Made by a program: the position numbers and the translations under genes. From Pontibacter kalidii (lineage in GTDB: Bacteria > Bacteroidota > Bacteroidia > Cytophagales > Hymenobacteraceae), in assembly GCF_026278245.1 (NCBI RefSeq), contig NZ_CP111079.1:808501-872500 (forward strand): a DNA stretch of 64,000 nucleotides, read 5' to 3'. This document shows, in pieces, positions 27,839 to 36,702 of the stretch (position 1 is the stretch's first letter; each line of letters begins with the position of its first letter). Under the pieces are notes generated by a model. The model made no database searches, was not told the origin of the DNA, and saw only the letters and a list, made by a program, of their open reading frames with translations.

Positions 27839-29563
27839 TTAAGAAACCCTTTCTATAAAGGCCTCTTTCTGAAGAGTTGAACAAAGAAACTTATCTGCAA
27901 CATTAATCACGGCATATATTTCTCTATCAGATGAAATTAAATTTGAAACAGTAGCGAGAAAATCTTGGAGTTGGCTCCTGCCTTTGGGGTGGCAGTACAC
28001 ATTGTAGATTAGCTTCGATCCATCCGGAATTGCGTGTTTCAACTCAACAGCAGAACCCTTAGAGTTACGGGCCTGTTCTTTTACCCATACACAACAGAGT
28101 AAACAGGTGCCCTCTGTTAAAGTATAAGCATGTTGGCCCAGTTCAAATTTTCCCATTGCGTTAGTCAAGAACTCTCCGCGCAATAATTTAGAACTTGAAT
28201 CATACTTTAACAGATCTTCCAGATCATCTATCTTTATATTTTCTTTGAGCTTGGCAACACTGCTTGCTCTGATTTTAAAGACTTTATACTTTAGGGAGAT
28301 TCTGCTTTTCAACAGAAACTGACTTCCCCAAAGTGTGGCCTCAGAATCGTTGGGTTTAGTGTGCCGTACTGTTTCTGCAACTATCTTTATTTTCCGTATA
28401 GTTTGTCTTAATGTCTTAGGGCTAATGCCAATCCTTGAAAAGAGAGCATAGATCTTTGCCTTCTTCTTTACTACATTATCAAAGTATAGCTTCGTGCATC
28501 GGGCGGTCACCAAGGATTTCGCAGTACCGGTAATATGTAACTCAGAAGCCAGCAAGTTTTTTGTTGCCAACTCCTTTTTAAAAGCGTCTTCTCCTGGCGT
28601 AAGATCAAATGTAGAGCAGCCTTCGTGCATCAAACGCTTTGCCAAGAACAGGAAATGCAGCATGCCGGGGGAATAAGGCGCATAAGCGGGTGCGTAAGAG
28701 CTCACACCTTGCGAAATGATACAATTGTCAGCTTTTGTGGCAACCTTAGCCGCGATGATTTTCTCATTCAGCTTGATGATACTCACATGTAGGAAATCTT
28801 TCTCAAATAGTTTTAGTAAGAGCTCTTTTCGCTGTGGATCTTCCTGAAAAGGTGTGGTATTATAAATTGCTCCTTTTCTAAAATCTGATTGTATTATAAT
28901 AAAGTCTATAATAGATCTAAACTGTTCGACAGTGGTGATCACTTCCAGCGTCAGTTCGCCCAGTTTTTTTAAGTGGTTGATTTTACTTTTTTGTTTTTTT
29001 AAACGTCTTGCAATCTTTTCGTTTTCAAGTTCCCATAGAGGTTGATTAAAAGCTCGTAAGACGCATATTCTCCTCCAAGGCGCCTCTTTACGTGCCCATT
29101 CCAGAGGTACATTGGGAGGTATAAATTTGAGTATTATGTCGCACGTTGGAAAGGCTTTTCTGACCTCACCCAGTGCTTCTTTTATAAACTTTACTCCCTC
29201 CGCAGCCTCAGCCAACCAGGTCTGGTATTCGGCTCGGTTTGCTCCCGCTCCAACGATAGTTCCTTTGTTACTTTTTGCCAGCAAGAGAAGGCCCGTTAGT
29301 TTATCGTTGGTGGAAGACTTAACAAGAATGGGTAAATACTCTTCTGTATAAAGCGAATACCAGGTTAGCACGAACGTTTTGCTCTGAAAAACAGTAGCCC
29401 AGGGACATGATTCATAGAGCTCGTTCCACGCGGCCTGGAAAGTAGGATCAGACAACAATTCCAATGCATCATGTCCTGCAAGCAATTCTATGAAACTACA
29501 GGGCACAGCAGCCTTTATAGCGACCTTTCTCTCCTCCATTTCTTCTTTCGCAATCCCAATCAT
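27839..29563 (-). CDS. BioF2-like/GNAT-type acyltransferase, paralogue 1
   Basis: About 574 residues from the preferred ATG at 29563. Residues about 30-350 resemble the acetyltransferase_6 (CelD/BcsL, FemAB-like) fold: ELYESCPWATVFQSKTFVLTWYSLY, then SKINHLKKLGELTLEVI and FLFLAKRLMHEGCSTFDLTPGEDAFKKELA. The last 200 residues form a second region I cannot name. It is a paralogue of the protein at 30578-32323 and sits directly after its own LicD gene. Acylation or peptidyl-type modification of a sugar or amine is the family expectation; the true substrate is unknown. Confidence 0.7.
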   Translation of the reverse strand: MIGIAKEEMEERKVAIKAAVPCSFIELLAGHDALELLSDPTFQAAWNELYESCPWATVFQSKTFVLTWYSLYTEEYLPILVKSSTNDKLTGLLLLAKSNKGTIVGAGANRAEYQTWLAEAAEGVKFIKEALGEVRKAFPTCDIILKFIPPNVPLEWARKEAPWRRICVLRAFNQPLWELENEKIARRLKKQKSKINHLKKLGELTLEVITTVEQFRSIIDFIIIQSDFRKGAIYNTTPFQEDPQRKELLLKLFEKDFLHVSIIKLNEKIIAAKVATKADNCIISQGVSSYAPAYAPYSPGMLHFLFLAKRLMHEGCSTFDLTPGEDAFKKELATKNLLASELHITGTAKSLVTARCTKLYFDNVVKKKAKIYALFSRIGISPKTLRQTIRKIKIVAETVRHTKPNDSEATLWGSQFLLKSRISLKYKVFKIRASSVAKLKENIKIDDLEDLLKYDSSSKLLRGEFLTNAMGKFELGQHAYTLTEGTCLLCCVWVKEQARNSKGSAVELKHAIPDGSKLIYNVYCHPKGRSQLQDFLATVSNLISSDREIYAVINVADKFLCSTLQKEAFIERVS

Positions 29564-29619
29564 CCGAACCGTTGCCAATTTAATTTCCGACTGAAGTATA
29601 AAACTGTTTTATAGTAGAG

Positions 29620-30438
29620 CTAAGCTTGTTTTGCTGCTTGCCAGTAGAGTATTTCTGTATGCCGACACGGTGTAAAAGGATTTGGCAGATCTGCTACGCT
29701 ATGGTGTCCTTTCTGTTTTTCAAGAGGGGGGAGTTGCATGTAGTTTCCGTACTGCCTTTTCAGACACTTGTCCCATCCGGCAGGAATGGTGGCCTGCATG
29801 TCTTCGTATTTGACTTTGATCAGTTTGCGGAGCTCTTCTTCTTCGATATAATTTGCTCCAAATTTCCACATCCCCGGTTTTTGCAGGTAGCTGCTGGCAT
29901 ATACCAAAGGGAGGGGCACGTGTTTGTTAATCCACTTCAACGCTTTTGCCCTTTTGGCATCGCTGCCTAACAGGCCGAGGAGCATGTTTTGTAAAATGAT
30001 GAAGTAGTTGTGCGGCAGGAACGCCCGGTCGTAAACGAAGATATCAACCTGCAGCCCTTCATGCCATTGGTCGTTGTTGAGGGTATAGTTACTGTACTTG
30101 TCCCTTAAACGTGCCTCGACCTGCTCACTATAAGGGTAATTTCGATCCGTTTCACTGTTTTGAAAAAAGATATCCTGTGGAAGTGCCGGTACGACCAATT
30201 CTACAAATTTTTCATAATTCTCCCGGGTCATGCCCACGTCCAGATCATCGTCCCAGGGAATAAAGCCCTGATGGCGAATAGCACCTAATAAAGAACCACC
30301 TACTAAGAAATACTGTATATGGTGCTTGTTACACAGATGGTCCATAATCTGGAGCATGCGCAGCATCACCAGCTGGCACTGCTTTATCAGTGTCTCACCT
30401 TCTTCTCTCTTATCCGGAAATAGCTCATTCAGGCTCAT
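29620..30438 (-). CDS. LicD/fukutin-family phosphotransferase 1
   Basis: A 272-residue LicD protein. The hallmark is the acidic motif in IPWDDDLDVGMTRENYEKF, preceded by HHIQYFLVGGSLLGAIRHQGF. LicD-type enzymes move a phospho-alcohol such as phosphocholine, ribitol phosphate or glycerol phosphate from a CDP donor onto a glycan. Three LicD genes in this island surround a gene for making a CDP-activated alcohol, which supports this role. It lies 56 bp upstream of acyltransferase-like paralogue 1. Confidence 0.9.
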   Translation of the reverse strand: MSLNELFPDKREEGETLIKQCQLVMLRMLQIMDHLCNKHHIQYFLVGGSLLGAIRHQGFIPWDDDLDVGMTRENYEKFVELVVPALPQDIFFQNSETDRNYPYSEQVEARLRDKYSNYTLNNDQWHEGLQVDIFVYDRAFLPHNYFIILQNMLLGLLGSDAKRAKALKWINKHVPLPLVYASSYLQKPGMWKFGANYIEEEELRKLIKVKYEDMQATIPAGWDKCLKRQYGNYMQLPPLEKQKGHHSVADLPNPFTPCRHTEILYWQAAKQA

Positions 30439-30577
30439 ATAAATTAAGGATACTTAAAAGTTCTTCTATCCATGAACTTCTAGGCTCCACGCTATCGTGG
30501 ATTAAAAGTCATTTCTGAAGTGGTAGGTCATCGGAACTTTCAAATTGAGGCAATAACTAAAGCAATGCGAAATATAT

Positions 30578-32323
30578 TTAGTCTTTCCTCGGTATCTCAT
30601 TTTTACCTACTATCTGAACAAAGTCAGCTTTTTTAACCCTTTCATTCAGGATACGATCCCTGGTATCAGCAGCAAAATAGATACTACTTATAAGGCACTC
30701 ACTTAGCATTCTTACTACGGTCGCCTCGATGAAGCTCTCTATCTGATCCTTCAATTGATACTGACAATAACTATCATAAAGGATAATAGAATCGCTTTGG
30801 GGAGGGATCGCACTATAAGCAATGGAAGGAGCCATGCTGTTGGATTGGTTGATAGCCCAAATACAAAATATCAAGGAATGATTATCTGAAATGGTGTAAA
30901 CATGAGAACCATTTTCCAGCTTCCTCATGGCGTCAGATAAAAATTCATACTTTGTCAGATCCCGCCCGGTTGGCTTATAATTTAGCAGATCGTGAAGATT
31001 ATCCTTTTGAACCGAGGCTCTGTTGTTACCTACTGCGTGAGCATTAACTTTATAGATAGTATACCTTTTGTTCTTTCCTGTAGAAGGTACTAGTTCTCTG
31101 AAAAGAGGACCCGGTCCTTTTCGTTTGGCGTTTTGTAGTCGTTCCAGATAAACCAATAAGTTTCGAAACGCTTTTTGCTTGTCGTTTCTCGGAAACGCAG
31201 GCAAAATACCTGCTCTAACCAGCCTGTTTAAAATACTACTCTCATTACTTAGTTGCTCATCCACCTTCATGGTAACGACACTTTGCAAATAATACTTCGT
31301 GCTCCCCGCAATTCTTAATTCATATGCGACAGCCTGCTTATTTGCTAAAAGGTTTTTATAACTATCACCTCCGGGAGTTAAGTCAAACGTCTTAAAACCC
31401 TCTTCGGCCAAGAACCTGCACAACATCAAAAAATGCAGGATACCGGGAGAGTATTTTGAATAGGGCGGGGAGTGCGTGTTCATGCCGCATAGATGTACCC
31501 ACGGTTTTCCTATTGTTCCGACATTGGAGGCAATGATAGCATCGTTAACTTTCAAGATGGTGACATGAACGAGTCCTGCATCGAATAAAGCCAACAGAAA
31601 TTGTTTTGCTAAAGGAGAGCTGAAAAAGCGCGATTTGTTGTACATCGCTCCTTTGCGAAAATCATATTGCGCAGCAATATCATCGAATATGTTTGAAAAG
31701 GTCTCTTTATCTTCGACGTGCACAAATTGAAGATCCCCCAATCTTTTTAGCCGGTTGATCTTTTCGCGCCTGTTTTTCTTTCTGAGTTCTTGTGAAATAT
31801 AGGTCTTATCAAGAGCTAATAATGGTTGAGCATACGTTAAGAGCACACACCTTTTTTTCCATTGTGGTCTTGCTAACCACTTGAGTGGTGCTGCACCAGG
31901 TAAAAACCTGAATTGGAAGTTTGCGCCAGGAAACTCCTTCCATATTTCTAGCAGTGCTTTTTCTATAAAAGAGTTTCCATTCCATACTTTTGAAATCCAA
32001 ACATGATACTCCCCAATCCCAAGAATCAAATCAGCTTCTTTCTTACATAGAGGTAAAAGGCCTACTAATTCTGCTCCGCAAGCAGCTCTGACAAGTATGG
32101 GGGTATTTTTCTCGTGGTATACTCTATACCAATTGATGACAAATTCTTTGCTTTGGTAAATGGTGGCCCACGGACAAGTATGGTAAAGTGAATCCCACTT
32201 CTCTAAAAACAGATTATCAGATAATAATTCCAGTGCCTTGGAACCGACCAATACTTCTACAGTCACGGAAACCTCCGCTATTTGTACATCTTCCCTCCCG
32301 GACACCGTGGTTTTAGTTAACAT
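30578..32323 (-). CDS. BioF2-like/GNAT-type acyltransferase, paralogue 2
   Basis: A 581-residue paralogue of the 27839-29563 product, colinear over its full length (YHTCPWATIYQSKEFVINWYRVYHE; RREKINRLKRLGDLQFVHVE; FLMLCRFLAEEGFKTFDLTPGGDSYKNLLA). The two have diverged considerably, so the duplication is old or both were acquired. It lies 65 bp downstream of the second LicD gene, repeating the LicD-acyltransferase order. No signal peptide or membrane segment is evident, so it should act in the cytoplasm on a lipid-linked or nucleotide sugar. Confidence 0.7.
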   Translation of the reverse strand: MLTKTTVSGREDVQIAEVSVTVEVLVGSKALELLSDNLFLEKWDSLYHTCPWATIYQSKEFVINWYRVYHEKNTPILVRAACGAELVGLLPLCKKEADLILGIGEYHVWISKVWNGNSFIEKALLEIWKEFPGANFQFRFLPGAAPLKWLARPQWKKRCVLLTYAQPLLALDKTYISQELRKKNRREKINRLKRLGDLQFVHVEDKETFSNIFDDIAAQYDFRKGAMYNKSRFFSSPLAKQFLLALFDAGLVHVTILKVNDAIIASNVGTIGKPWVHLCGMNTHSPPYSKYSPGILHFLMLCRFLAEEGFKTFDLTPGGDSYKNLLANKQAVAYELRIAGSTKYYLQSVVTMKVDEQLSNESSILNRLVRAGILPAFPRNDKQKAFRNLLVYLERLQNAKRKGPGPLFRELVPSTGKNKRYTIYKVNAHAVGNNRASVQKDNLHDLLNYKPTGRDLTKYEFLSDAMRKLENGSHVYTISDNHSLIFCIWAINQSNSMAPSIAYSAIPPQSDSIILYDSYCQYQLKDQIESFIEATVVRMLSECLISSIYFAADTRDRILNERVKKADFVQIVGKNEIPRKD

Positions 32324-32388
32324 ATCATAATGCTGACATTTAAATGCCGAACTATTCGCTCAATTGAAGTGCTCCATTCGATGTTTTG

Positions 32389-33213
32389 TTACCAATACAA
32401 GATTTCAGTATGATCACATGGTATAAACGGGTTCGGAACATCAATGCTATGGTGGCCTTTCTGCTTTTCGGGAGGAGGTGGCTGCATATAGTTGCCATAC
32501 CGCCTGGCCAGGTAATTATCCCAGCCTATAGGGATGTAAGCCTTCATGCCTTCGAAGTCTGTTTCAAGCAGTTCTGCCAGTTCTTGTTCCTTGATATAAT
32601 ATTTGCCCAGTTTAACCATCCGGCGGTTGTTGATATAGCTGCTGGCATACACCAGTGGAATCGGTGAATGCCGGGCTATCCAGCGGAGCGCGCGCGCGCG
32701 GGCTTTATTGCTTTTGCGCTGCAGAAAAAAGATGAGCAGCCGGTTTTGCAGGTAGATGAAAAAATTATGCGGCAAATAAGCCTGATCAAAAACGGCAATA
32801 TCTACCTGCAAGCCATCATGCCATTTCAACCAGGATGCTTTGTCTTCAGCACGACGGACATAGCTGCTGTACTTGTCTCTTAGCTTTGCTTCAATTATAT
32901 GACCTGCAGGAAAGTAACGGTCGGTCTCATCGCTCTGGAAAAAAATATCCTGTGGCAACTCGGGAACAGCGAATTCGACGAACTTCTCGTAATTTTCCCG
33001 CGTCATGCCCACGTCCAGGTCATCGTCCCACGGAATCATGCCCTGATGGCGGATGGCGCCCAGTAAGGTGCCTCCGTTTAAAAAGTACTGGATCTGGTGT
33101 TTGCGGCACAGGAAATCCAGGATCTTGAACATTCTCAACATTACCAGCTGGCACTGCCTGAAACGGTCACTTTCTTTCTCTCGCTCGTCAGGGAAGAGGT
33201 GTTCAAAATTCAT
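32389..33213 (-). CDS. LicD/fukutin-family phosphotransferase 2
   Basis: A 274-residue LicD protein with the same layout as its neighbours: RKHQIQYFLNGGTLLGAIRHQGM, then the catalytic IPWDDDLDVGMTRENYEKF, then a C-terminus ending PCDHTEILYW. It is close to LicD 1 and LicD 3. It probably transfers a CDP-activated alcohol phosphate to the EPS. It lies 74 bp downstream of the fused cytidylyltransferase/dehydrogenase gene. Confidence 0.9.
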   Translation of the reverse strand: MNFEHLFPDEREKESDRFRQCQLVMLRMFKILDFLCRKHQIQYFLNGGTLLGAIRHQGMIPWDDDLDVGMTRENYEKFVEFAVPELPQDIFFQSDETDRYFPAGHIIEAKLRDKYSSYVRRAEDKASWLKWHDGLQVDIAVFDQAYLPHNFFIYLQNRLLIFFLQRKSNKARARALRWIARHSPIPLVYASSYINNRRMVKLGKYYIKEQELAELLETDFEGMKAYIPIGWDNYLARRYGNYMQPPPPEKQKGHHSIDVPNPFIPCDHTEILYW

Positions 33214-33287
33214 CTCAGGCTTTTTTAGAGTAGACTTACTTCCTAGATTATACTTTTGGTGTTAACGTTCCTACTTCACTTAGAAGA

Positions 33288-34790
33288 TCAGGACAAATGG
33301 TACGAGGTGTCGTATACTTTAAATCTTTCCAGAAAGACAAGAAACTCGTTGTATACATCTTCAAACTGCATGTTTTTACAGGTATCAAGCACCGTAAACC
33401 GCCCGGGCCTCATCTTAAAGGAAGTTTCATAGATCATGGAAAGTTTGTCTGCCAGCTTTTCATCCAGCAGATGGAACGCCAGCGGGATATTAAGCTCCTG
33501 GGCGTAGTTGATACACTTGGCATCCAGCTTTTTCTGCAGGTAAAGGCAAAAGATGCTGATGGAGCCGACCTGATACCCGTGCAGCGTCGTTTCGGAAAGG
33601 TTATTATAATCTATGGCATGACTGATCAGGTGTTCGCTTCCGCTGCATGGGCGGCTGGTACCTGCCAGGGCCATAGACAGACCGGAGTTGATCTGGCAAT
33701 AGATCACCTGTTTTAAGAAATTTCTGTTTCGGATGTCTTTCGACTCGTGGTGAACAAGTGCAAAGGCAGCGCTTCGCGACAGCATGTAAGCCAAGTCATG
33801 AATCGGCTCTCCCTTGTTTCGAGCGGCCAAGACCCAATCGTTTGTTGCCGAAATATTCGAAAGGATATCGCCTGCGGCAGCCTGCAGAAATTTAGTTGGA
33901 GAGTTGCGGATGATGCTGATGTCTATAACCGCGCCGAAAGGAGTTCTGCCAGGCAAACTTAGGGTTTGGCCCTGGTTGTCTTTGATAACGGCTATGGGCG
34001 ACACCAGCCCGTCGTTCGAGATAATGGTGGGAACAAGCAGATTCTCTATATCGGCCAGCAAACTTACCCGCTTTGCAATATCCAGGATAGAGCCGCCGCC
34101 AACACCAATAAGCAAGTCAATGTTTTTTGTTAAACAATATTCTTTTAGTTCTTCTACCGTCTCCTCGTTGTTCCGATAAGCGATCAAGTGATCTGCCTCC
34201 AGGGTCTGAAGTATGATTTTGGCATAGACCAGCGAGCTGGTACTGCCGGATATAACCAGTATGTGCTTGAAGGTAAGCTTGGCTTGTTTTAAAAAGAGCG
34301 GAATTTTATCGAGGATGTTCTCATTCACCTGGAAAATGGTGGGAAGCTGAACCGTTTTGTTTTGGCAATACCTGTTTCCTTTGATCTTCTCAATGAGGCT
34401 GGAGGTGCTGATACCGGAGGTATAAGGAACCAAAACCATCTCGATGTTGCGTGTTTTCAGGTATTGCTCTGTAACCCTTATCTGCTCTAAATAGCTGTGC
34501 CGTTCCCAATCATCACCGTGCACGATCGCCTCAATTTTATACTTTTCAAGGTAGGGTTTATTATCGTACTCTCTGATGATGAAGGCTTCATCGACATACT
34601 TGCAGGCCTTGATTATGGCAAGCCTATCCTGTTCCGAGTGGAATGGCTTTCGCTTGTATTCTGCTACCATCTCATCTCCGTTTACCGCAACGATGAGCCT
34701 TTGCCCGAGGGCTTTAGCTTTACGCAGTAGCTCGGTGTGTCCTCTATGGAAGAGGTCGAAGACGCCTATGACATAAACATTTTGATACAT
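33288..34790 (-). CDS. Fused cytidylyltransferase and sn-glycerol-1-phosphate dehydrogenase-like enzyme
   Basis: A 500-residue fusion. Residues 1-135 are a TagD/GCT-type cytidylyltransferase: GVFDLFHRGHTELL (HxGH), FHSEQDRLAIIKA, IVHGDDW and YTSGISTSSLI. Residues 150-490 are an iron-containing alcohol dehydrogenase-like domain closest to glycerol-1-phosphate dehydrogenase (EgsA/AraM). It shows GVGGGSILDIAKR, PTIISNDGLVSPIAV, SRPCSGSEHLISHAID and LHGYQVGSI, with Asp and the two His as likely metal ligands. The fusion would reduce dihydroxyacetone phosphate to glycerol-1-phosphate and activate it as CDP-glycerol, feeding the adjacent LicD enzymes. Domain identity is firm; the exact polyol phosphate is inferred. 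Confidence 0.85.
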   Translation of the reverse strand: MYQNVYVIGVFDLFHRGHTELLRKAKALGQRLIVAVNGDEMVAEYKRKPFHSEQDRLAIIKACKYVDEAFIIREYDNKPYLEKYKIEAIVHGDDWERHSYLEQIRVTEQYLKTRNIEMVLVPYTSGISTSSLIEKIKGNRYCQNKTVQLPTIFQVNENILDKIPLFLKQAKLTFKHILVISGSTSSLVYAKIILQTLEADHLIAYRNNEETVEELKEYCLTKNIDLLIGVGGGSILDIAKRVSLLADIENLLVPTIISNDGLVSPIAVIKDNQGQTLSLPGRTPFGAVIDISIIRNSPTKFLQAAAGDILSNISATNDWVLAARNKGEPIHDLAYMLSRSAAFALVHHESKDIRNRNFLKQVIYCQINSGLSMALAGTSRPCSGSEHLISHAIDYNNLSETTLHGYQVGSISIFCLYLQKKLDAKCINYAQELNIPLAFHLLDEKLADKLSMIYETSFKMRPGRFTVLDTCKNMQFEDVYNEFLVFLERFKVYDTSYHLS

Positions 34791-34795
34791 GCCTG

Positions 34796-35659
34796 CTATA
34801 CTTTTATCGGCTCAACAACGACGTGTGCTTGCTGTCTGTCCTTCCAGTGAAGAACCTCAGTGTGGTGGCAGGGGGTGAAAGGATCAGGTATACCGATACT
34901 GTGGTGACCTTTTTGCTTTTCAGGTGGAGGCGGCTGCAGGTAGTTGCCGTAGCGCCTAGTTAGGTAACGGTGCCAGCCCTTTGGGATATAGGTGCTTACG
35001 CCTTTAAACTCTATTTCTACTAGCTCCGAGATTTCCTCTTCTTTAAAATAGTTTGCCCCGAGTTTTACCATCTGGCGGCTGTTGATAAAGCTGCTAGCAT
35101 ACACCAGCGGAATCGGTGTATGCTGTGTTATCCAGCGGAGCACACGAGCGCGGGCCTTGTTGCCATTGCGCTGCAGGAAAAAGATGAGCAGACGGTTCTG
35201 CAGGTAAATGAAAAAATTATGTGGCAGAAACGCTTTGTCAAAAACAAGTATGTCGAGCATTAAACCGCAGTGCCACTTTACCTGCTGCATACTTTCCGGC
35301 ATATTGTAGCTGCTATACTTGTCTCGCAATTTGGCTTCCACCCGGTGGCAGTCAGGAAAGAAAGCATCTGTTTCGGGTGTCTGAAAGAAGATATCCCCAG
35401 GAAGTTCGGGCACGGCGTGCTGCACAAACTTTTCATAGTTTTCCCGTGTCATGCCTACATCCAGGTCATCGTCCCAAGGCTTGAACCCTTTGTAAATGAC
35501 AGCCGCTTTTAGTGTGCCGCTGCATAAAAAATACTGAATCTGGTGTTTCCGACACAGCAAATCGAATATCTTAAACATTCTCAGCAGTACCAGATGGCAT
35601 TGCTCTATGCGCGTTTCTCCTTTCTCTCTCTCATCAGGAATCAAGTGCTCGAAATTCAT
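34796..35659 (-). CDS. LicD/fukutin-family phosphotransferase 3
   Basis: A 287-residue LicD protein: QIQYFLCSGTLKAAVIYKGFKPWDDDLDVGMTRENYEKF. The segment before the acidic motif differs from LicD 1 and 2 (SGTLKAAVIYKGF for GGTLLGAIRHQG), which may mean a different acceptor. The C-terminus PCHHTEVLHWKDRQQAH is extended by a short tail. Its stop is 5 bp before the fused cytidylyltransferase gene, so donor synthesis and transfer are tightly coupled. Confidence 0.9.
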   Translation of the reverse strand: MNFEHLIPDEREKGETRIEQCHLVLLRMFKIFDLLCRKHQIQYFLCSGTLKAAVIYKGFKPWDDDLDVGMTRENYEKFVQHAVPELPGDIFFQTPETDAFFPDCHRVEAKLRDKYSSYNMPESMQQVKWHCGLMLDILVFDKAFLPHNFFIYLQNRLLIFFLQRNGNKARARVLRWITQHTPIPLVYASSFINSRQMVKLGANYFKEEEISELVEIEFKGVSTYIPKGWHRYLTRRYGNYLQPPPPEKQKGHHSIGIPDPFTPCHHTEVLHWKDRQQAHVVVEPIKV

Positions 35660-35668
35660 AAAGGCTCA

Positions 35669-36406
35669 CTAATTCAAGGTCGTTTTACTTTGTAACACAT
35701 GATCCAAAATGACTGCTGTGGCTTGTTGTGCCGTTTGTTTCATATCTTGTTCATTGTTAATGACAGTGCAGTTAGAGAGGAATCTGTGGAGGTTCAAATA
35801 TTCATACCTTAACTTCTCTGCCATTTCGAAATTTAGCTCCTGTTTTCGTTGTAGTAGCACCTCTGTCGGAAGGTCAAGTATTATCCAGAGGTCCGGTTTC
35901 GGGAGAATATGATGTATGAGTTTGATATAAAATTTATTCCCCTTTATGCGATAGCGTAGCGGATCAGCTAATACATCAACAAAGTAACGATCATACAAAA
36001 CGAGGTGCGACTTTGCCTTAAAAGGGTATACTTTTAACCAGTAACCAAGCATAAATTCAATTAGAAGAAGGTTTAGCTTGAGGAAAGAAGCAAGGATACC
36101 TCTTTCTTTATATTGGTGTGGCTTAGAAAAATGATAGCCTTCGTTCTTGTTTAGTATAGCGCCTTTATAGAGAATAGCAGGCATTTTTTTGAAAGTAACT
36201 GTATTCTTGAATAGAGAACCTAATGGCCCTGCCGCTATCTCGTTGATAAAAGTAGACTTCCCGCACCCATCTCTGCCTAATATTCCTATAACAAGGCCAT
36301 CTCGCATAGGCTTACCACCTAGTAATTTCAGTTTCTCCTGTAGTTCTTGCTTTAACTGAATTGGCCCCATTACTTCTAAGTTTGCAGAGAAATTATTCCT
36401 TAGCAT
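35669..36406 (-). CDS. Thymidylate kinase-like P-loop kinase
   Basis: A 245-residue P-loop kinase of the nucleoside/nucleotide (thymidylate kinase-like) class, with Walker A GRDGCGKST at about residues 44-52, a HLVLYDRYFVDVL DR-type motif, and WIILDLPTEVLLQRKQEL. Its stop lies 9 bp before LicD 3. In this setting it might phosphorylate a nucleotide (CMP recycling), a sugar or a polyol. I cannot choose between these. It is not the housekeeping thymidylate kinase, given its EPS context and extra N-terminal 35 residues. Confidence 0.7.
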   Translation of the reverse strand: MLRNNFSANLEVMGPIQLKQELQEKLKLLGGKPMRDGLVIGILGRDGCGKSTFINEIAAGPLGSLFKNTVTFKKMPAILYKGAILNKNEGYHFSKPHQYKERGILASFLKLNLLLIEFMLGYWLKVYPFKAKSHLVLYDRYFVDVLADPLRYRIKGNKFYIKLIHHILPKPDLWIILDLPTEVLLQRKQELNFEMAEKLRYEYLNLHRFLSNCTVINNEQDMKQTAQQATAVILDHVLQSKTTLN

Positions 36407-36702
36407 TTTCAGTTTTTCGATGTTTGTGAATTTAGCTGTACAGTACTAGCACATAATAAAGCCTGGTTCCAAAAAGGTATCTCGATCTTCCTAATTGTCC
36501 AAGGCTTCGCCTATCTCAGTCACATCTGGTAACCGGAGAAAAATGGTTGTAGGAAACTTAAAATGGGTGATTAGTGGGAAGCTTAATTCCCCTTCTGAAC
36601 TTGAACACTTTATATGTACTAAGGCAAAGTAAGACCTTTATCCATATCAGAAATGTTTAGAATAAGTACTTATATGGCACTACTTCCAAAGTATAAATTA
36701 GA

